64,000 nt of DNA from positions 147,459 through 211,458 of the forward strand of contig NZ_LMVC01000004.1 in NCBI RefSeq assembly GCF_001510655.1, given 5' to 3'. The DNA is from Fictibacillus sp. FJAT-27399 (GTDB lineage: Bacteria > Bacillota > Bacilli > Bacillales > Fictibacillaceae). Position numbers and translations under genes: made by a program. Positions within the stretch are counted from its first letter, which is position 1, and every line of letters starts with the position of its first letter. Below the pieces are notes generated by a model that did no database searches, was not told the DNA's origin, and saw only the letters and a program-made list of their open reading frames with translations. This document shows, piece after piece, positions 19,125 through 28,373 of this stretch.

Positions 19125-19653
19125 AATCTTCGTACTCTTCCAGGATCTCTTTTGCCGTTAAAAACAAGGCATAATAGGCGAATAACCCTGCCATGGCCGA
19201 AGGAATGCCGATTCGTTCTCCATTTTCAGCCGGAACAAGGCCTTTTTTCACCATTAAATCAATAAATGCATCGCAATGTGGAGCCGCTTCTTCCCCTTTT
19301 TCCTTGCGTGAGGCAAGAAAAATGATGCTCGCATCTGTGTTTTGTTTGATTTCCTGAAGCAGGCTGAGGACAGGCTCATCGTCATGAAAACGGGCGGAGG
19401 CAAGCACGGTATCTACCCTCGTTAACTGGCTGATCTCTTTTGTGTTCAGCGGCTTCGCATTTGAAAAAGCCTCTTGGCCATACAGCCCTTCCGCATTTAC
19501 TGCCTCCATCTCATCTTTTCCTGTAAAATAGACAGTGCCATGCGATAGAACAGTCTGCGCTAAGAGCCTGGCTGCGTCTTCAAAGGCAAATTCATTATCC
19601 TGCTGGATTTTAGAAAAAATCCCATTAAGCTGGGTGGAAAATATCTTTAACAT
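19123..19653 (-). CDS. ywjG: DUF2529 protein YwjG
   Basis: A 176-residue DUF2529 protein, the YwjG family found between pyrG and spo0F in Bacillus. The pattern of alternating helices and short strands, with GTVYFTGKDE and SIIFLASRK, suggests a SIS-like sugar-phosphate-binding fold, but no reaction is known. Strand and position are the same as in B. subtilis, divergent from spo0F. An AGGAGAT ribosome site precedes the ATG. Confidence 0.85.
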   Translation of the reverse strand: MLKIFSTQLNGIFSKIQQDNEFAFEDAARLLAQTVLSHGTVYFTGKDEMEAVNAEGLYGQEAFSNAKPLNTKEISQLTRVDTVLASARFHDDEPVLSLLQEIKQNTDASIIFLASRKEKGEEAAPHCDAFIDLMVKKGLVPAENGERIGIPSAMAGLFAYYALFLTAKEILEEYED

Positions 19654-19735
19654 AAGATCTCCTCTTCATTTCGGTAGTTTGGTTTAGTATAACGCATTGT
19701 TTTTTTTATTTCACTCGAAGCAGCAGGAAAACGAC

Positions 19736-19759
19736 AGGATTCACAGAATTAGTTAGAAT
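19736..19759 (+). promoter_or_regulatory. Probable sigma-H promoter of spo0F
   Basis: AGGATTC (19736-19742) and GAAT (19756-19759), 13 bp apart, fit the sigma-H consensus (AGGAWWW and RNNGAAT). B. subtilis spo0F is known to have a sigma-H promoter. It lies 40 bp upstream of the chosen start codon. Confidence 0.6.
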
Positions 19760-19798
19760 ATGGAATTGATCGAAAAAATTATGTCAGAGGTGAGCAGG

Positions 19799-20167
19799 TT
19801 GAGTAAAATATTGATTGTGGATGACCAATACGGAATTCGGATTCTTTTAAATGAGATTTTTCAAAAAGAGGGGTATCAGACGTTTCAGGCTGCAAACGGC
19901 GTGCAGGCTCTTTCGATCGTTGAAGAGGAAACACCGGATCTTGTGATTTTGGATATGAAAATTCCAGGGATGGACGGACTGGAAATTTTACGCCATGTCA
20001 AAAAAATGAATTCCTCCATTCAAGTCATCATCATGACCGCTTATGGCGAATTGGATATGATCCATGAAGCGATAAAGCTCGGGGCCATCACCCATTTTGC
20101 GAAACCGTTCGACATTGACGAAATTCGCGCAGCGGTGAGGAAAGAATTACCAATTAGCGCAGGATAA
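19799..20167 (+). CDS. spo0F: Sporulation phosphorelay response regulator Spo0F
   Basis: A 122-residue single-domain response regulator. It takes phosphate from sporulation kinases and passes it to Spo0B. Acidic pocket residues are in IVDDQYG (Asp8, Asp9), the phosphorylated Asp is about 52 ([10 protein letters not shown]), and TAYGE and FAKPFD give the conserved Thr and Lys. Nearly identical in these blocks to B. subtilis Spo0F. The TTG at 19799 with AGAGGTG upstream gives the known N-terminus; a longer in-frame ATG at 19760 begins inside the predicted sigma-H promoter and is unlikely. Confidence 0.96.
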   Translation: MSKILIVDDQYGIRILLNEIFQKEGYQTFQAANGVQALSIVEEETPDLVILDMKIPGMDGLEILRHVKKMNSSIQVIIMTAYGELDMIHEAIKLGAITHFAKPFDIDEIRAAVRKELPISAG

Positions 20168-20204
20168 GAAAAAATTCTACAAATCATTGACATATCGGCA
20201 TTGG

Positions 20205-20252
20205 TAGCGCTTGCACGCAAAAAGCCTGATTTATTGCGGTTTTCAAGCGCTA
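20205..20252. promoter_or_regulatory. Inverted repeat upstream of the fbaA promoter
   Basis: TAGCGCTTG (20205-20213) and CAAGCGCTA (20244-20252) are perfect 9-bp inverted arms, 30 bp apart, just upstream of an extended -10 (TGCTATAAT, 20259-20267). Each arm contains the palindrome AGCGCT. It looks like an operator or a looped pair of half-sites; the binding protein is unknown. Confidence 0.45.
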
Positions 20253-20258
20253 TTGGTA

Positions 20259-20267
20259 TGCTATAAT
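20259..20267 (+). promoter_or_regulatory. Extended -10 promoter of fbaA
   Basis: TGCTATAAT with a weak -35 (TTTTCA, 16 bp upstream). Transcription would start about 100 nt before the fbaA start codon. Confidence 0.6.
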
Positions 20268-20315
20268 AGGTTTGAAAAAAGACTAACTAATGTTTAACAT
20301 ATGGCATTTTCGGAA

Positions 20316-20352
20316 AAAGATTGAAGATGATTCTTTTTTCGTTTTTTTGTGC
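20316..20352 (+). terminator. Hairpin with T-run in the fbaA leader
   Basis: TCGGAAAAAGA pairs imperfectly with TTCTTTTTTCG and is followed by seven Ts, between the fbaA promoter and gene. It could be a partial terminator or attenuator; no competing structure is evident. Confidence 0.5.
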
Positions 20353-20377
20353 CAATAGTAAAGGGAGGACATGAAAC

Positions 20378-21241
20378 ATGCCTTTAGTGTCAATGAAAGA
20401 AATGCTCGAAAAAGGAAAAGCGGAAGGATATGCTGTCGGTCAATTCAACATTAATAACCTTGAATTTACCCAAGCGATTCTCAAAGCTGCTCAGGAAGAA
20501 AAATCTCCGGTAATTCTTGGCGTTTCAGAAGGCGCTGCTCGTTACATGGGTGGTTTTAAACTTGTCGTCAGCATGGTTAAAGAACTAATCGAAGAATATA
20601 AAGTAACTGTACCGGTTGCGATCCACTTGGATCATGGCTCCAGCTACCAAAAATGTGCTGAAGCAATCCATGCCGGTTTCACTTCCGTTATGATTGACGG
20701 ATCTCATTTCCCGCTTGAGGAAAACATTGCATTAACGAAAAAAGTTGTAGAACTTGCTCACTTCCACGGTGTGTCAGTTGAAGCTGAACTAGGCCGTATC
20801 GGCGGACAGGAAGATGATCTTGTAGTTGATGATGCTGAAGCAGCATACGCTATTCCTTCTGAATGTGATCAGCTTGTACGCGAAACAGGTGTAGATTGCT
20901 TTGCTCCTGCATTAGGAAGCGTGCACGGACCTTACAAAGGTGAGCCGAACCTTGGCTTCGGCCGCATGAAAGAAGTAAATGAATTAACTGGTGTTCCTCT
21001 TGTACTTCATGGCGGAACAGGAATCCCTACACACGATATCCAAAAAGCAATCTCTCTAGGTACAGCTAAAATCAACGTAAACACTGAAAACCAAATTGCG
21101 TCTTTCAATGCAGTAAAAGAATTTATTGCTGCCAACCCAGATAAATACGATCCACGTAAATACCTTACTGCTGCCCGTGATGCAATCCAGGAAACAGTTC
21201 AAGGTAAAATGCGCGAGTTCGGTTCTTCAAACAAGGCGTAA
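20378..21241 (+). CDS. fbaA: Class II fructose-1,6-bisphosphate aldolase
   Basis: A 287-residue zinc-dependent aldolase cleaving fructose-1,6-bisphosphate to DHAP and glyceraldehyde-3-phosphate. IHLDHGS carries the Asp and a zinc-ligand His (about 82-87). [16 protein letters not shown] and LHGGTGIP supply further zinc and phosphate-binding residues. AAAGGGAGG ribosome site. Length and position match B. subtilis FbaA, with transaldolase next. Confidence 0.95.
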   Translation: MPLVSMKEMLEKGKAEGYAVGQFNINNLEFTQAILKAAQEEKSPVILGVSEGAARYMGGFKLVVSMVKELIEEYKVTVPVAIHLDHGSSYQKCAEAIHAGFTSVMIDGSHFPLEENIALTKKVVELAHFHGVSVEAELGRIGGQEDDLVVDDAEAAYAIPSECDQLVRETGVDCFAPALGSVHGPYKGEPNLGFGRMKEVNELTGVPLVLHGGTGIPTHDIQKAISLGTAKINVNTENQIASFNAVKEFIAANPDKYDPRKYLTAARDAIQETVQGKMREFGSSNKA

Positions 21242-21252
21242 GAATGATATGA

Positions 21253-21321
21253 AAATAAAAACGGCTCGTGCCGTTTTTATTTCTCTGCATGAAACCGCCT
21301 ATACATTATAGGCGGTTTCAT
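21253..21321 (+). terminator. Two consecutive hairpins after fbaA
   Basis: The first is AAAAACGGC-TCGT-GCCGTTTTT with a T-run (21253-21285). The second is GAAACCGCCTATA/TATAGGCGGTTTC (21290-21320). The first is a standard terminator; the second has a perfect 13-bp stem and little T-run. Confidence 0.8.
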
Positions 21322-21445
21322 TTACAATGAAGATGTAAAAAAAGGGTTACTAATTTCGGGTATGAAAGTTGTTGTGTGGAAAAGACTAAAAGGGAATTTA
21401 GACATCGTGTCTGTACAACCACTTTAATATAGGAGTGAATGAATA

Positions 21446-22096
21446 ATGAAATTTTTTATTGATACTGCAAATATTGACGAAATCCGCGAAGCACATGAGC
21501 TTGGCATCTTATCAGGGGTTACAACAAACCCAACTTTAGTGGCGAAAGAAGGCGTTGATTTTCATGACCGCATTCGTGAGATCGCTGCTCTTGTTCCTGG
21601 CTCTGTTAGTGCCGAAGTTATTTCATTAAAAGCGGAAGAAATGATTGAAGAAGGAAAAGTGCTTGCTGCTATCGCACCGAACATTACGGTTAAAGTTCCG
21701 ATGACTACAGAAGGCTTGAAAGCAGTAAAGGCGTTTAGTGAAATGAACATTAAAACCAATGTTACATTGATCTTTAATGCCAACCAGGCGTTATTGGCTG
21801 CAAGAGCGGGTGCTACTTATGTATCACCATTCCTTGGAAGACTCGATGACATCGGACAAGATGGTTTAGGATTGATTTCACAAATCGCTGAAATCTTTGC
21901 GATCCACGAACTTCCTGCCCAAATCATCGCAGCTTCTGTCCGCCATCCGGTGCACGTAACAGAAGCAGCCCTTCGTGGAGCACACATTGCAACGATTCCG
22001 CTCAAGGTCATCAAGGGCCTCGTGAGCCACCCATTAACTGACCAAGGGATTGAGCGTTTCTTAAGCGATTGGGAAGCTGTTAAAAACCGCGGCTAG
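21446..22096 (+). CDS. tal: Transaldolase (small TalC/YwjH type)
   Basis: A 216-residue transaldolase of the small single-domain class. [13 protein letters not shown] is the family N-terminus. The Schiff-base lysine is in NITVKVPMT (about Lys83), and [13 protein letters not shown] and [11 protein letters not shown] are conserved. It moves dihydroxyacetone units in the pentose phosphate pathway. It has its own leader and terminator, between fbaA and murA as in B. subtilis. Confidence 0.93.
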   Translation: MKFFIDTANIDEIREAHELGILSGVTTNPTLVAKEGVDFHDRIREIAALVPGSVSAEVISLKAEEMIEEGKVLAAIAPNITVKVPMTTEGLKAVKAFSEMNIKTNVTLIFNANQALLAARAGATYVSPFLGRLDDIGQDGLGLISQIAEIFAIHELPAQIIAASVRHPVHVTEAALRGAHIATIPLKVIKGLVSHPLTDQGIERFLSDWEAVKNRG

Positions 22097-22115
22097 AAGA
22101 TACTATAACCTATCC

Positions 22116-22147
22116 AAGCACCACCTCCCGTGGTGCTTGTTTTTGGT
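22116..22147 (+). terminator. Terminator after tal
   Basis: Arms AAGCACCAC and GTGGTGCTT, then a T-rich run. Confidence 0.85.
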
Positions 22148-22189
22148 TTTTTACCATAACAAACACAGTTTTCTTATCAAAGGTTCTTT

Positions 22190-22455
22190 TCTAAAAGATT
22201 GTTGCTTTGGAACCTTCTTGCAAAGAGGCTTCAATGACAAGTTGATTGGAGTGCAAGGTGCGAGACTCCTCGAAAATGAATTTCACATTTTCTTCGTGCG
22301 ATATAACGCTGCCGAAGCCTTCCTTGTCCTGCGGGGGAAGCGTGACAGGTGAGACACGCAGACGCTTGCGCCGAGGGGCTCAGCGCACGCCCCGCGGAAA
22401 GCGAGCATCCTGAAGCGGAAATCAACCACTCTCAAGAGCAACAAAGGTTACGAAA
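22190..22455 (+). repeat. Family-1 modular intergenic repeat, copy 3
   Basis: A forward copy. The terminal inverted repeat is AAAGATTGTTGCTTTGGAACC at the left and AGAGCAACAAAGGTTACG at the right. It has the CGAAAATG...CATTTTC inner module but lacks the GTAGGCG..CGCCGGTAA module (GCGGAAAGCGAGC is uninterrupted). Confidence 0.85.
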
Positions 22456-22561
22456 TAGATTACCATAAAAAACCAAAATATTAGCATGATATTCCAGTTG
22501 TTGAGAATACTACAAGCAACAACGACTGGAGTTAACCGCTTGATGCAGAAGGGAGCAAACC

Positions 22562-23854
22562 ATGGAACAGAAGCTTATGATTGAAGGGGGTTATCCCCTT
22601 GAAGGAACCGTTCATATTAGCGGAGCCAAGAACAGTGCGGTTGCATTAATCCCTGCTACCATTCTTGCAGAATCCCAAGTCATCATAGATCAGCTGCCTA
22701 ATATATCAGATGTACGTTTGTTAAGAGATTTGTTGGAAGAAATCGGCGGAGAAGCCGAATTGGATGAAAATAATTCATTGACTGTTAATCCGGAAAAAAT
22801 GATTGCTATGCCGCTTCCCAACGGAAAGGTTAAGAAACTTAGAGCCTCTTATTACCTCATGGGTGCTATGCTTGGCCGTTTCAAAAAAGCTGTCATCGGT
22901 CTTCCGGGAGGCTGTAATCTTGGCCCAAGGCCTATTGATCAGCATATTAAAGGATTTGAGGCATTAGGTGCAAAAGTTACCAATGAGCAAGGAGCCATCT
23001 ACCTACGTGCAGATGAGCTCATCGGCGCACGAATCTATTTAGACGTAGTGAGTGTCGGCGCGACAATTAACATTATGCTTGCTGCGGTTAGAGCCAAGGG
23101 CCAAACCATCATTGAAAACGCGGCAAAAGAGCCTGAAATTATTGATGTTGCCACTCTTCTTACGAGTATGGGAGCAAAAATTAAAGGTGCAGGTACAGAT
23201 GTGATCCGAATCGATGGAGTTGACCATCTTCACGGATGCCGGCACTCTATCATTCCGGACCGAATCGAAGCAGGTACCTACATGATATTGGCAGCAGCGG
23301 TTGGCCAGCAAGTATTAATAGATAATGTTATTCCGCTTCATTTAGAGTCATTGATTGCCAAGCTCCGGGAAATGGGCGTTCATATAGAAACAAAAGATGA
23401 TCAAGTCCTTATTCATAACAGCGGAAATCCGTTAAAAAGTGTAGATATTAAGACTCTGGTTTATCCTGGTTTTCCTACGGATCTTCAGCAGCCGTTCACT
23501 TCATTGCTCACGAAAGCGGAAGGAACGAGTATCGTAACGGATACCATTTATTCTGCACGATTTAAGCATATTGATGAGTTGAGAAGAATGGGTGCCAACG
23601 TGAAGGTAGAAGGCCGATCTGCCATAATTAATGGACAGGCCCGCCTTGAGGGTGCCAAAGTAAAAGCCAGTGATCTCCGTGCAGGAGCGGCTCTTGTGGT
23701 TGCCGGTCTTATGTCAGAAGGTATCACAGAAGTTTCAGGTCTTGAACATATTGATCGCGGCTACGAATCACTTGTTGATAAACTGTTGGGGCTTGGCGCG
23801 AAAATCTGGCGTGAAAACCTTGATGTCGAGGAAATGGAAGAGATCGAGAAATAG
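22562..23854 (+). CDS. murAB: UDP-N-acetylglucosamine 1-carboxyvinyltransferase (MurAB/MurZ)
   Basis: A 430-residue enolpyruvyl transferase, first committed step of peptidoglycan synthesis. The fosfomycin-sensitive Cys is at about 118 in [14 protein letters not shown]. The N-terminus [18 protein letters not shown] is typical. Neighbours (tal before, glpX after) match the B. subtilis murAB locus; the other paralogue, murAA, is elsewhere. Confidence 0.94.
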   Translation: MEQKLMIEGGYPLEGTVHISGAKNSAVALIPATILAESQVIIDQLPNISDVRLLRDLLEEIGGEAELDENNSLTVNPEKMIAMPLPNGKVKKLRASYYLMGAMLGRFKKAVIGLPGGCNLGPRPIDQHIKGFEALGAKVTNEQGAIYLRADELIGARIYLDVVSVGATINIMLAAVRAKGQTIIENAAKEPEIIDVATLLTSMGAKIKGAGTDVIRIDGVDHLHGCRHSIIPDRIEAGTYMILAAAVGQQVLIDNVIPLHLESLIAKLREMGVHIETKDDQVLIHNSGNPLKSVDIKTLVYPGFPTDLQQPFTSLLTKAEGTSIVTDTIYSARFKHIDELRRMGANVKVEGRSAIINGQARLEGAKVKASDLRAGAALVVAGLMSEGITEVSGLEHIDRGYESLVDKLLGLGAKIWRENLDVEEMEEIEK

Positions 23855-23890
23855 GCGCTTTCGACAGGCGTCTCAGCTTTTCAATATGAT

Positions 23891-24037
23891 TCAGCTTCAG
23901 TGTCCTGGTCCTCGATGGATGAAAAGGAACATCTCTTTTCATCCTTGGCCACTTCGTTCTTGAGCAGAAAACAAAGAACGTTTTATGCTCAAGACCTCCA
24001 GTGCTAGTCGGACCATAACGGCCACTTCAGCATTTCT
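23891..24037 (+). repeat. Family-2 intergenic repeat, diverged copy
   Basis: The framework TCCTGG..CCTCGA, GGCCACTTC and CTCCAGTGCTAGTCGGACC is retained. The two inner hairpins have different arms from other copies but remain paired: GATGAAAAG/CTTTTCATC and TTGAGCA/TGCTCAA. It lies between murAB and glpX. Confidence 0.65.
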
Positions 24038-24078
24038 AATTTTTGTAAGCGTTTTTCTAGAAGGGGGAAGTTATTTCA

Positions 24079-25047
24079 ATGGAACGTAGTTTATCAATGG
24101 AACTAGTACGTGTTACAGAAGCCGCAGCACTTGCTTCAGCCCGTTGGATGGGCCGGGGCGTAAAGGATGAAGCAGATGATGCAGCAACAACTGCCATGCG
24201 CGATGTTTTTGATACTGTCCCGATGAAGGGAACGGTCGTCATTGGCGAGGGAGAAATGGATGAGGCTCCTATGCTTTATATTGGTGAAAAGCTGGGAACA
24301 GGCTATGGCCCGCGTGTAGATGTAGCGGTAGATCCTCTCGAAGGAACGAACATTGTGGCTTCCGGAACTTGGAATGCTTTAGCTGTTTTGGCTGTGGCGG
24401 ACCACGGAAACCTTCTGCATGCACCGGATATGTATATGGATAAAATTGCCGTAGGTCCAGAAGCGGTAGGCCAGATCGACATCGATGCACCAACCATCGA
24501 CAACCTAAGAGCCGTTGCCAAAGCACGTAATAAGGACATTGAGGACCTTGTTGCCATCGTCCTTAACCGCCCAAGACATGAGAAAGTCATCCAGGAGATC
24601 AGAGAAGCTGGTGCAAGAATTAAGCTGATTTCAGATGGTGATGTGGCTGCAGCCATTAATACAGCATTTGAAGGAACAGGCGTGGATATCTTATTTGGAT
24701 CAGGAGGAGCTCCTGAAGGTGTCATTGCCGCAGTAGCTTTAAAGTGCCTTGGTGGAGAAATACAAGGTAAGTTGCTTCCTCAAAATGACTCAGAATTAGA
24801 ACGCTGCCGCAGAATGGGGATCACCGACATTAATAAAGTCCTCCGTATGGAAGATCTCGTCAAAGGCGATGATGCGATTTTTGCTGCAACAGGTGTAACA
24901 GACGGAGAACTCTTAAAAGGTGTCCAGTTTAAAGGGACGATCGGTACGACGCACTCTGTCGTCATGCGTGCAAAGTCAGGTACCGTTCGATTTATCGATG
25001 GGCGCCACAGTCTGAAAAAGAAACCTGATCTTGTCATTAGACCATAG
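24079..25047 (+). CDS. glpX: Class II fructose-1,6-bisphosphatase GlpX
   Basis: A 322-residue GlpX-type fructose-1,6-bisphosphatase for gluconeogenesis. The metal and phosphate motifs [15 protein letters not shown] (about 57-71) and VDPLEGT (about 87-93) are clear, and [10 protein letters not shown] is conserved. Ribosome site AGAAGGGGGAAG. In B. subtilis this is ywjI, just before rho, as here. Confidence 0.93.
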   Translation: MERSLSMELVRVTEAAALASARWMGRGVKDEADDAATTAMRDVFDTVPMKGTVVIGEGEMDEAPMLYIGEKLGTGYGPRVDVAVDPLEGTNIVASGTWNALAVLAVADHGNLLHAPDMYMDKIAVGPEAVGQIDIDAPTIDNLRAVAKARNKDIEDLVAIVLNRPRHEKVIQEIREAGARIKLISDGDVAAAINTAFEGTGVDILFGSGGAPEGVIAAVALKCLGGEIQGKLLPQNDSELERCRRMGITDINKVLRMEDLVKGDDAIFAATGVTDGELLKGVQFKGTIGTTHSVVMRAKSGTVRFIDGRHSLKKKPDLVIRP

Positions 25048-25336
25048 TTCTTTTTATATAGTCCGGCGCCTATCTCTTCTGCATCATTTGTTCGGAAGAG
25101 GAAGTGTCCGGATTTTTACTTTTTTCATCCTGTCTTTATCTATGACTTGATTAAACCCACCATTTGTGGTTAAAATATGAAGTACTGTTTATTTATAATA
25201 TGAAATGTCCACTTCTGGTTTACTTACTTCAATAGTATCCTTCCAACCCTTCATTTCTGTTGCCCTGTTCTTTCATAAAAAACGATTAAAACAGAAAACA
25301 CAGTGTTTAGAAAATAGAATAAAGTGTGGTGTCATT

Positions 25337-26626
25337 ATGGGCTTAGTATTATCTGAATTAGAAACAAAAAAATTAAAAGAATTATATGAACTTGCAAGAC
25401 AATATAGAGTTCCTTATTATGGGAAATTAACGAAAAGAGAATTGATGTTTTCCATTCTTAAAGCACAGGCTGAACAGGATGGATATTCATTTATGGAAGG
25501 GATTCTCGAAGTTATTCCGAATGAAGGCTTTGGATTTTTGCGTCCGATCAACTACTCTCCAAGTTCCCAGGATATTTATATTTCAGCCTCGCAGATCCGC
25601 AGGTTTGATCTAAGAAACGGGGACAAGGTTTCCGGTAAAGTCCGTCCTCCAAAGGAAAATGAACGTTATTATGGATTGCTTCAGGTTGAAGCGGTAAACG
25701 GCGAGGATCCAGACACAGCAAAAGAACGTGTTCACTTCCCTGCATTAACGGCTCTTTATCCTGAAAAGAAAATGGTGCTTGAAACCGAGCGCACGAACCT
25801 TTCAACCCGTATCATGGACATGATTGCACCGGTTGGCTTCGGTCAGCGCGGATTGATTGTCGCGCCTCCTAAAGCTGGTAAGACCAGTCTTTTAAAAGAG
25901 GTCGCACACAGCATTTCGACTAACCATCCTGATACTGAACTGATTGTCCTGCTGATCGACGAGCGTCCGGAAGAAGTAACAGATATTGAGCGGTCCGTTA
26001 AAGGCGATGTCGTCAGCTCTACGTTTGACGAGGTACCGGAAAACCACATTAAAGTTGCAGAGCTCGTATTAGAACGTGCAATGCGCCTTGTGGAACATAA
26101 AAAAGATGTTGTTATCCTGTTGGATAGCATTACACGTCTTGCCCGTGCGTACAACCTTGTCATTCCTCCAAGCGGACGTACATTATCCGGGGGGATTGAC
26201 CCGGCTGCTTTCCATCGTCCGAAGCGCTTTTTCGGGGCTGCCCGAAACATTGAAGAAGGCGGGAGCTTAACGATTTTGGCAACGGCTTTGGTTGAGACGG
26301 GCTCTCGGATGGATGATGTGATCTATGAAGAGTTTAAAGGGACAGGCAACATGGAGCTGCACCTTGACCGTAAGCTTGCTGAACGACGAATCTTCCCTGC
26401 AATCGATATTCGCCGATCAGGTACGAGAAAAGAAGAAATGCTTATCCAGAAGGATCACCTTGAATCGTTATGGGCGATCCGAAAAACAATGGATGATTCG
26501 TACGATTTCGTAGATACGTTCATGAAGCGTTTACGAAAAACAACCAACAATGAGGATTTCTTCGCGATGTTTGAGGCTGAGAAGTCAGGCACGAACAAGC
26601 GCGTAAAATCATTGTCGAATTCCTGA
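25337..26626 (+). CDS. rho: Transcription termination factor Rho
   Basis: A 429-residue Rho helicase. The N-terminal Rho_N and cold-shock-like RNA-binding domains ([19 protein letters not shown]) are followed by the ATPase core. Walker A is in [13 protein letters not shown], and the Q-loop, [11 protein letters not shown] and [20 protein letters not shown] are almost identical to B. subtilis Rho. The ATG at 25337 gives the known N-terminal layout. The frame is open upstream to 25205, but that leader has no family match and I consider it untranslated. No strong ribosome site is visible, so the start is less certain than the gene. Confidence 0.95.
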   Translation: MGLVLSELETKKLKELYELARQYRVPYYGKLTKRELMFSILKAQAEQDGYSFMEGILEVIPNEGFGFLRPINYSPSSQDIYISASQIRRFDLRNGDKVSGKVRPPKENERYYGLLQVEAVNGEDPDTAKERVHFPALTALYPEKKMVLETERTNLSTRIMDMIAPVGFGQRGLIVAPPKAGKTSLLKEVAHSISTNHPDTELIVLLIDERPEEVTDIERSVKGDVVSSTFDEVPENHIKVAELVLERAMRLVEHKKDVVILLDSITRLARAYNLVIPPSGRTLSGGIDPAAFHRPKRFFGAARNIEEGGSLTILATALVETGSRMDDVIYEEFKGTGNMELHLDRKLAERRIFPAIDIRRSGTRKEEMLIQKDHLESLWAIRKTMDDSYDFVDTFMKRLRKTTNNEDFFAMFEAEKSGTNKRVKSLSNS

Positions 26627-26646
26627 GGAATATAAAGGGAATGCTG

Positions 26647-26675
26647 TTGCAAAATGAACAGCACCCTGTTATACT
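26647..26675 (+). promoter_or_regulatory. Promoter of rpmE
   Basis: -35 TTGCAA (26647-26652) and -10 TATACT (26670-26675) with a 17-bp spacer, just after rho. Confidence 0.65.
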
Positions 26676-26739
26676 ACTGCTATGTGCTTATTTTAACTCT
26701 GGGTCCTCAGGATTCAGGGCAGAAGGAGTTGAGAACGAA

Positions 26740-26985
26740 ATGAAACCAAATTTACATCCGACTTATAATAAAGTTGTATTTGTTGATGCGAGCAGCGGTT
26801 ATAAGTTCTTATCCGGCTCTACAATGTCTTCTAGCGAAACCATTGAATGGGAAGATGGAAATACTTATCCTGTCATCAAAGTGGATGTTAGTTCCGATAC
26901 ACACCCTTTCTATACTGGGCGTCAGAAGTTTACAGATGTCGGCGGACGTGTTGACCGTTTCAAAAAGAAATACAATCTTAAGTAA
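26740..26985 (+). CDS. rpmE2: Ribosomal protein L31, zinc-independent type B
   Basis: An 81-residue L31. It has the type B insertion ([20 protein letters not shown] and [20 protein letters not shown]) and no CxxC zinc site, so it is the zinc-independent form (RpmE2/YtiA-like). In B. subtilis the gene after rho encodes the zinc-binding form. The ATG at 26740 has AGAAGGAG upstream; a longer open frame begins inside the promoter and is discarded. Confidence 0.92.
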   Translation: MKPNLHPTYNKVVFVDASSGYKFLSGSTMSSSETIEWEDGNTYPVIKVDVSSDTHPFYTGRQKFTDVGGRVDRFKKKYNLK

Positions 26986-26997
26986 TATGCTGCAAGT

Positions 26998-27035
26998 TGT
27001 AAGGGGCAAGAGAACTTCTTGCTCCTTTTTTTTGT
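26998..27035 (+). terminator. Terminator after rpmE2
   Basis: AAGGGGCAAG pairs with CTTGCTCCTT and is followed by a run of Ts. Confidence 0.85.
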
Positions 27036-27133
27036 AAATAAAGAGAAATTTGCCGCCTCGTTATAAGGCGTTCAGCTAAATAGATGAGTACATAATATAT
27101 GTAAATACCATGCATGGGAAGGGGAACAGAAAC

Positions 27134-27751
27134 ATGTACGTAATGAAGCAGAATGGCTGGGTAGAAGTCATTTGTGGAAGCATGTTTTCAGGAAAATCAG
27201 AAGAATTGATACGCAGGGTGCGCCGGGCGAAATATGGAAAGCTTGAAGTTCAAGTCTTTAAACCACTGATCGACAACCGTTACAGTGAAGAGTCAGTGGT
27301 TTCTCATAACGGTACCGCAGTCATTGCCCGACCGGTCGAAAAATCAGTTGATATCCTGAAAAGTGTTTCTCCTGACACTGAAGTGGTAGCCATAGATGAA
27401 ATTCAGTTCTTTGATGAGGATGTCATTTCTGTCGTTCAGGAATTAGCCGACCATGGAATTCGGGTAATAGTTGCAGGACTTGACCAGGATTTCAGAGGCG
27501 AACCATTTGGCCCGATGCCAAAGCTTATGGCGCTTGCTGAAAGTGTAACGAAGCTGCACGCGATCTGCATGGTATGCGGATCACCGGCCAGCCGTACACA
27601 AAGGCTGATCAACGGAAAACCGGCTTCTTATGATGATCCCATTATTTTGGTAGGTGCATCAGAATCATATGAACCACGCTGCCGCCATTGTCATGAAGTG
27701 CCGGGAAAGCCGAATAATCTGCTCGCAAGCTTAGCAGAACAATCAGAATAA
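27134..27751 (+). CDS. tdk: Thymidine kinase
   Basis: A 205-residue type II thymidine kinase of the salvage pathway. P-loop [14 protein letters not shown] is near residue 13, Walker [10 protein letters not shown] at about 86, and [10 protein letters not shown] is the lid region. Two zinc-binding Cys pairs, CMVCG and CRHCH, are in the C-terminal part. ATG at 27134 matches the B. subtilis N-terminus (MYxMKQ). Confidence 0.95.
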   Translation: MYVMKQNGWVEVICGSMFSGKSEELIRRVRRAKYGKLEVQVFKPLIDNRYSEESVVSHNGTAVIARPVEKSVDILKSVSPDTEVVAIDEIQFFDEDVISVVQELADHGIRVIVAGLDQDFRGEPFGPMPKLMALAESVTKLHAICMVCGSPASRTQRLINGKPASYDDPIILVGASESYEPRCRHCHEVPGKPNNLLASLAEQSE

Positions 27752-27754
27752 ATG

Positions 27755-27808
27755 AAGGATGATTCTCTTTAAGGTGCCAGGCACCTCATGGAGATTCATC
27801 CTTTTTTT
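27755..27808 (+). terminator. Terminator after tdk with a family-3 palindrome at its tip
   Basis: AAGGATGATTCTC pairs with GAGATTCATCCTT (12 of 13) and is followed by Ts. The apex is the palindrome GGTGCCAGGCACC (27773-27785), which extends the hairpin. The 13-bp repeat has therefore been placed symmetrically inside a terminator. Confidence 0.75.
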
Positions 27809-27862
27809 GTCTGTATTTTTTTAGGCTTAACACAAACCCTAAGATTACGGGAGGTGTTTTCT

Positions 27863-28321
27863 GTGAAAAATACAGGAGTTTTCCTTATCCTTGCTTTACT
27901 GCTGACGGCATGTTCTCCGACGTCTAAAGATCATTTTGAACCGACGGCGAATGAATCAGCCAAGAATATGAAAGACAACATGTTGGGACATGGGATTATT
28001 AATTACCATGTGACAAAAAATAACCCAAAGTTCAACTATAGTTCTGAAACGAATAAGAATCCCAATGACTATCAGAAATTGAATACAGCCCGATTTGATA
28101 TCTCTGATGATCAGGACAAAATTCGTGAGGCGGTCGTCAGCCAGACGGGCATCAACCCTCAGATGGTGACCATCAATGGAAACTATGCACATATTCATTT
28201 AAACGTGCCTTCAAGTGTATCTGACCGTAAAAAAGAGAAGATGCGCCGAGATATTAAATCAGCAGCAGAGCAGGCCGTTCCACGCTATAAGTTTTCAGTT
28301 AAAGTGGACAGCAGAAGGTGA
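27863..28321 (+). CDS. YhcN/YlaJ-like lipoprotein
   Basis: A 152-residue predicted lipoprotein. The signal peptide has a hydrophobic core, GVFLILALLLTAC, with lipobox LLTAC, so lipidation at Cys is expected. The rest resembles YhcN/YlaJ-type sporulation or spore-surface lipoproteins (QTGINPQMVTINGNYAHIHL); that assignment is tentative. The GTG at 27863 follows a CGGGAGGTG ribosome site. Confidence 0.7.
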   Translation: MKNTGVFLILALLLTACSPTSKDHFEPTANESAKNMKDNMLGHGIINYHVTKNNPKFNYSSETNKNPNDYQKLNTARFDISDDQDKIREAVVSQTGINPQMVTINGNYAHIHLNVPSSVSDRKKEKMRRDIKSAAEQAVPRYKFSVKVDSRR

Positions 28322-28373
28322 AAAAACGGCAAATGTCCGTGCTTCCCGCACAGACAAATGCCGTTTTATTTTT
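28322..28373. terminator. Bidirectional terminator between the lipoprotein and CoADR genes
   Basis: AAAACGGCAAATGTC pairs with GACAAATGCCGTTTT (one bulge) and is followed by a T-rich run; A-rich on the other side. It serves the two convergent genes. Confidence 0.8.
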
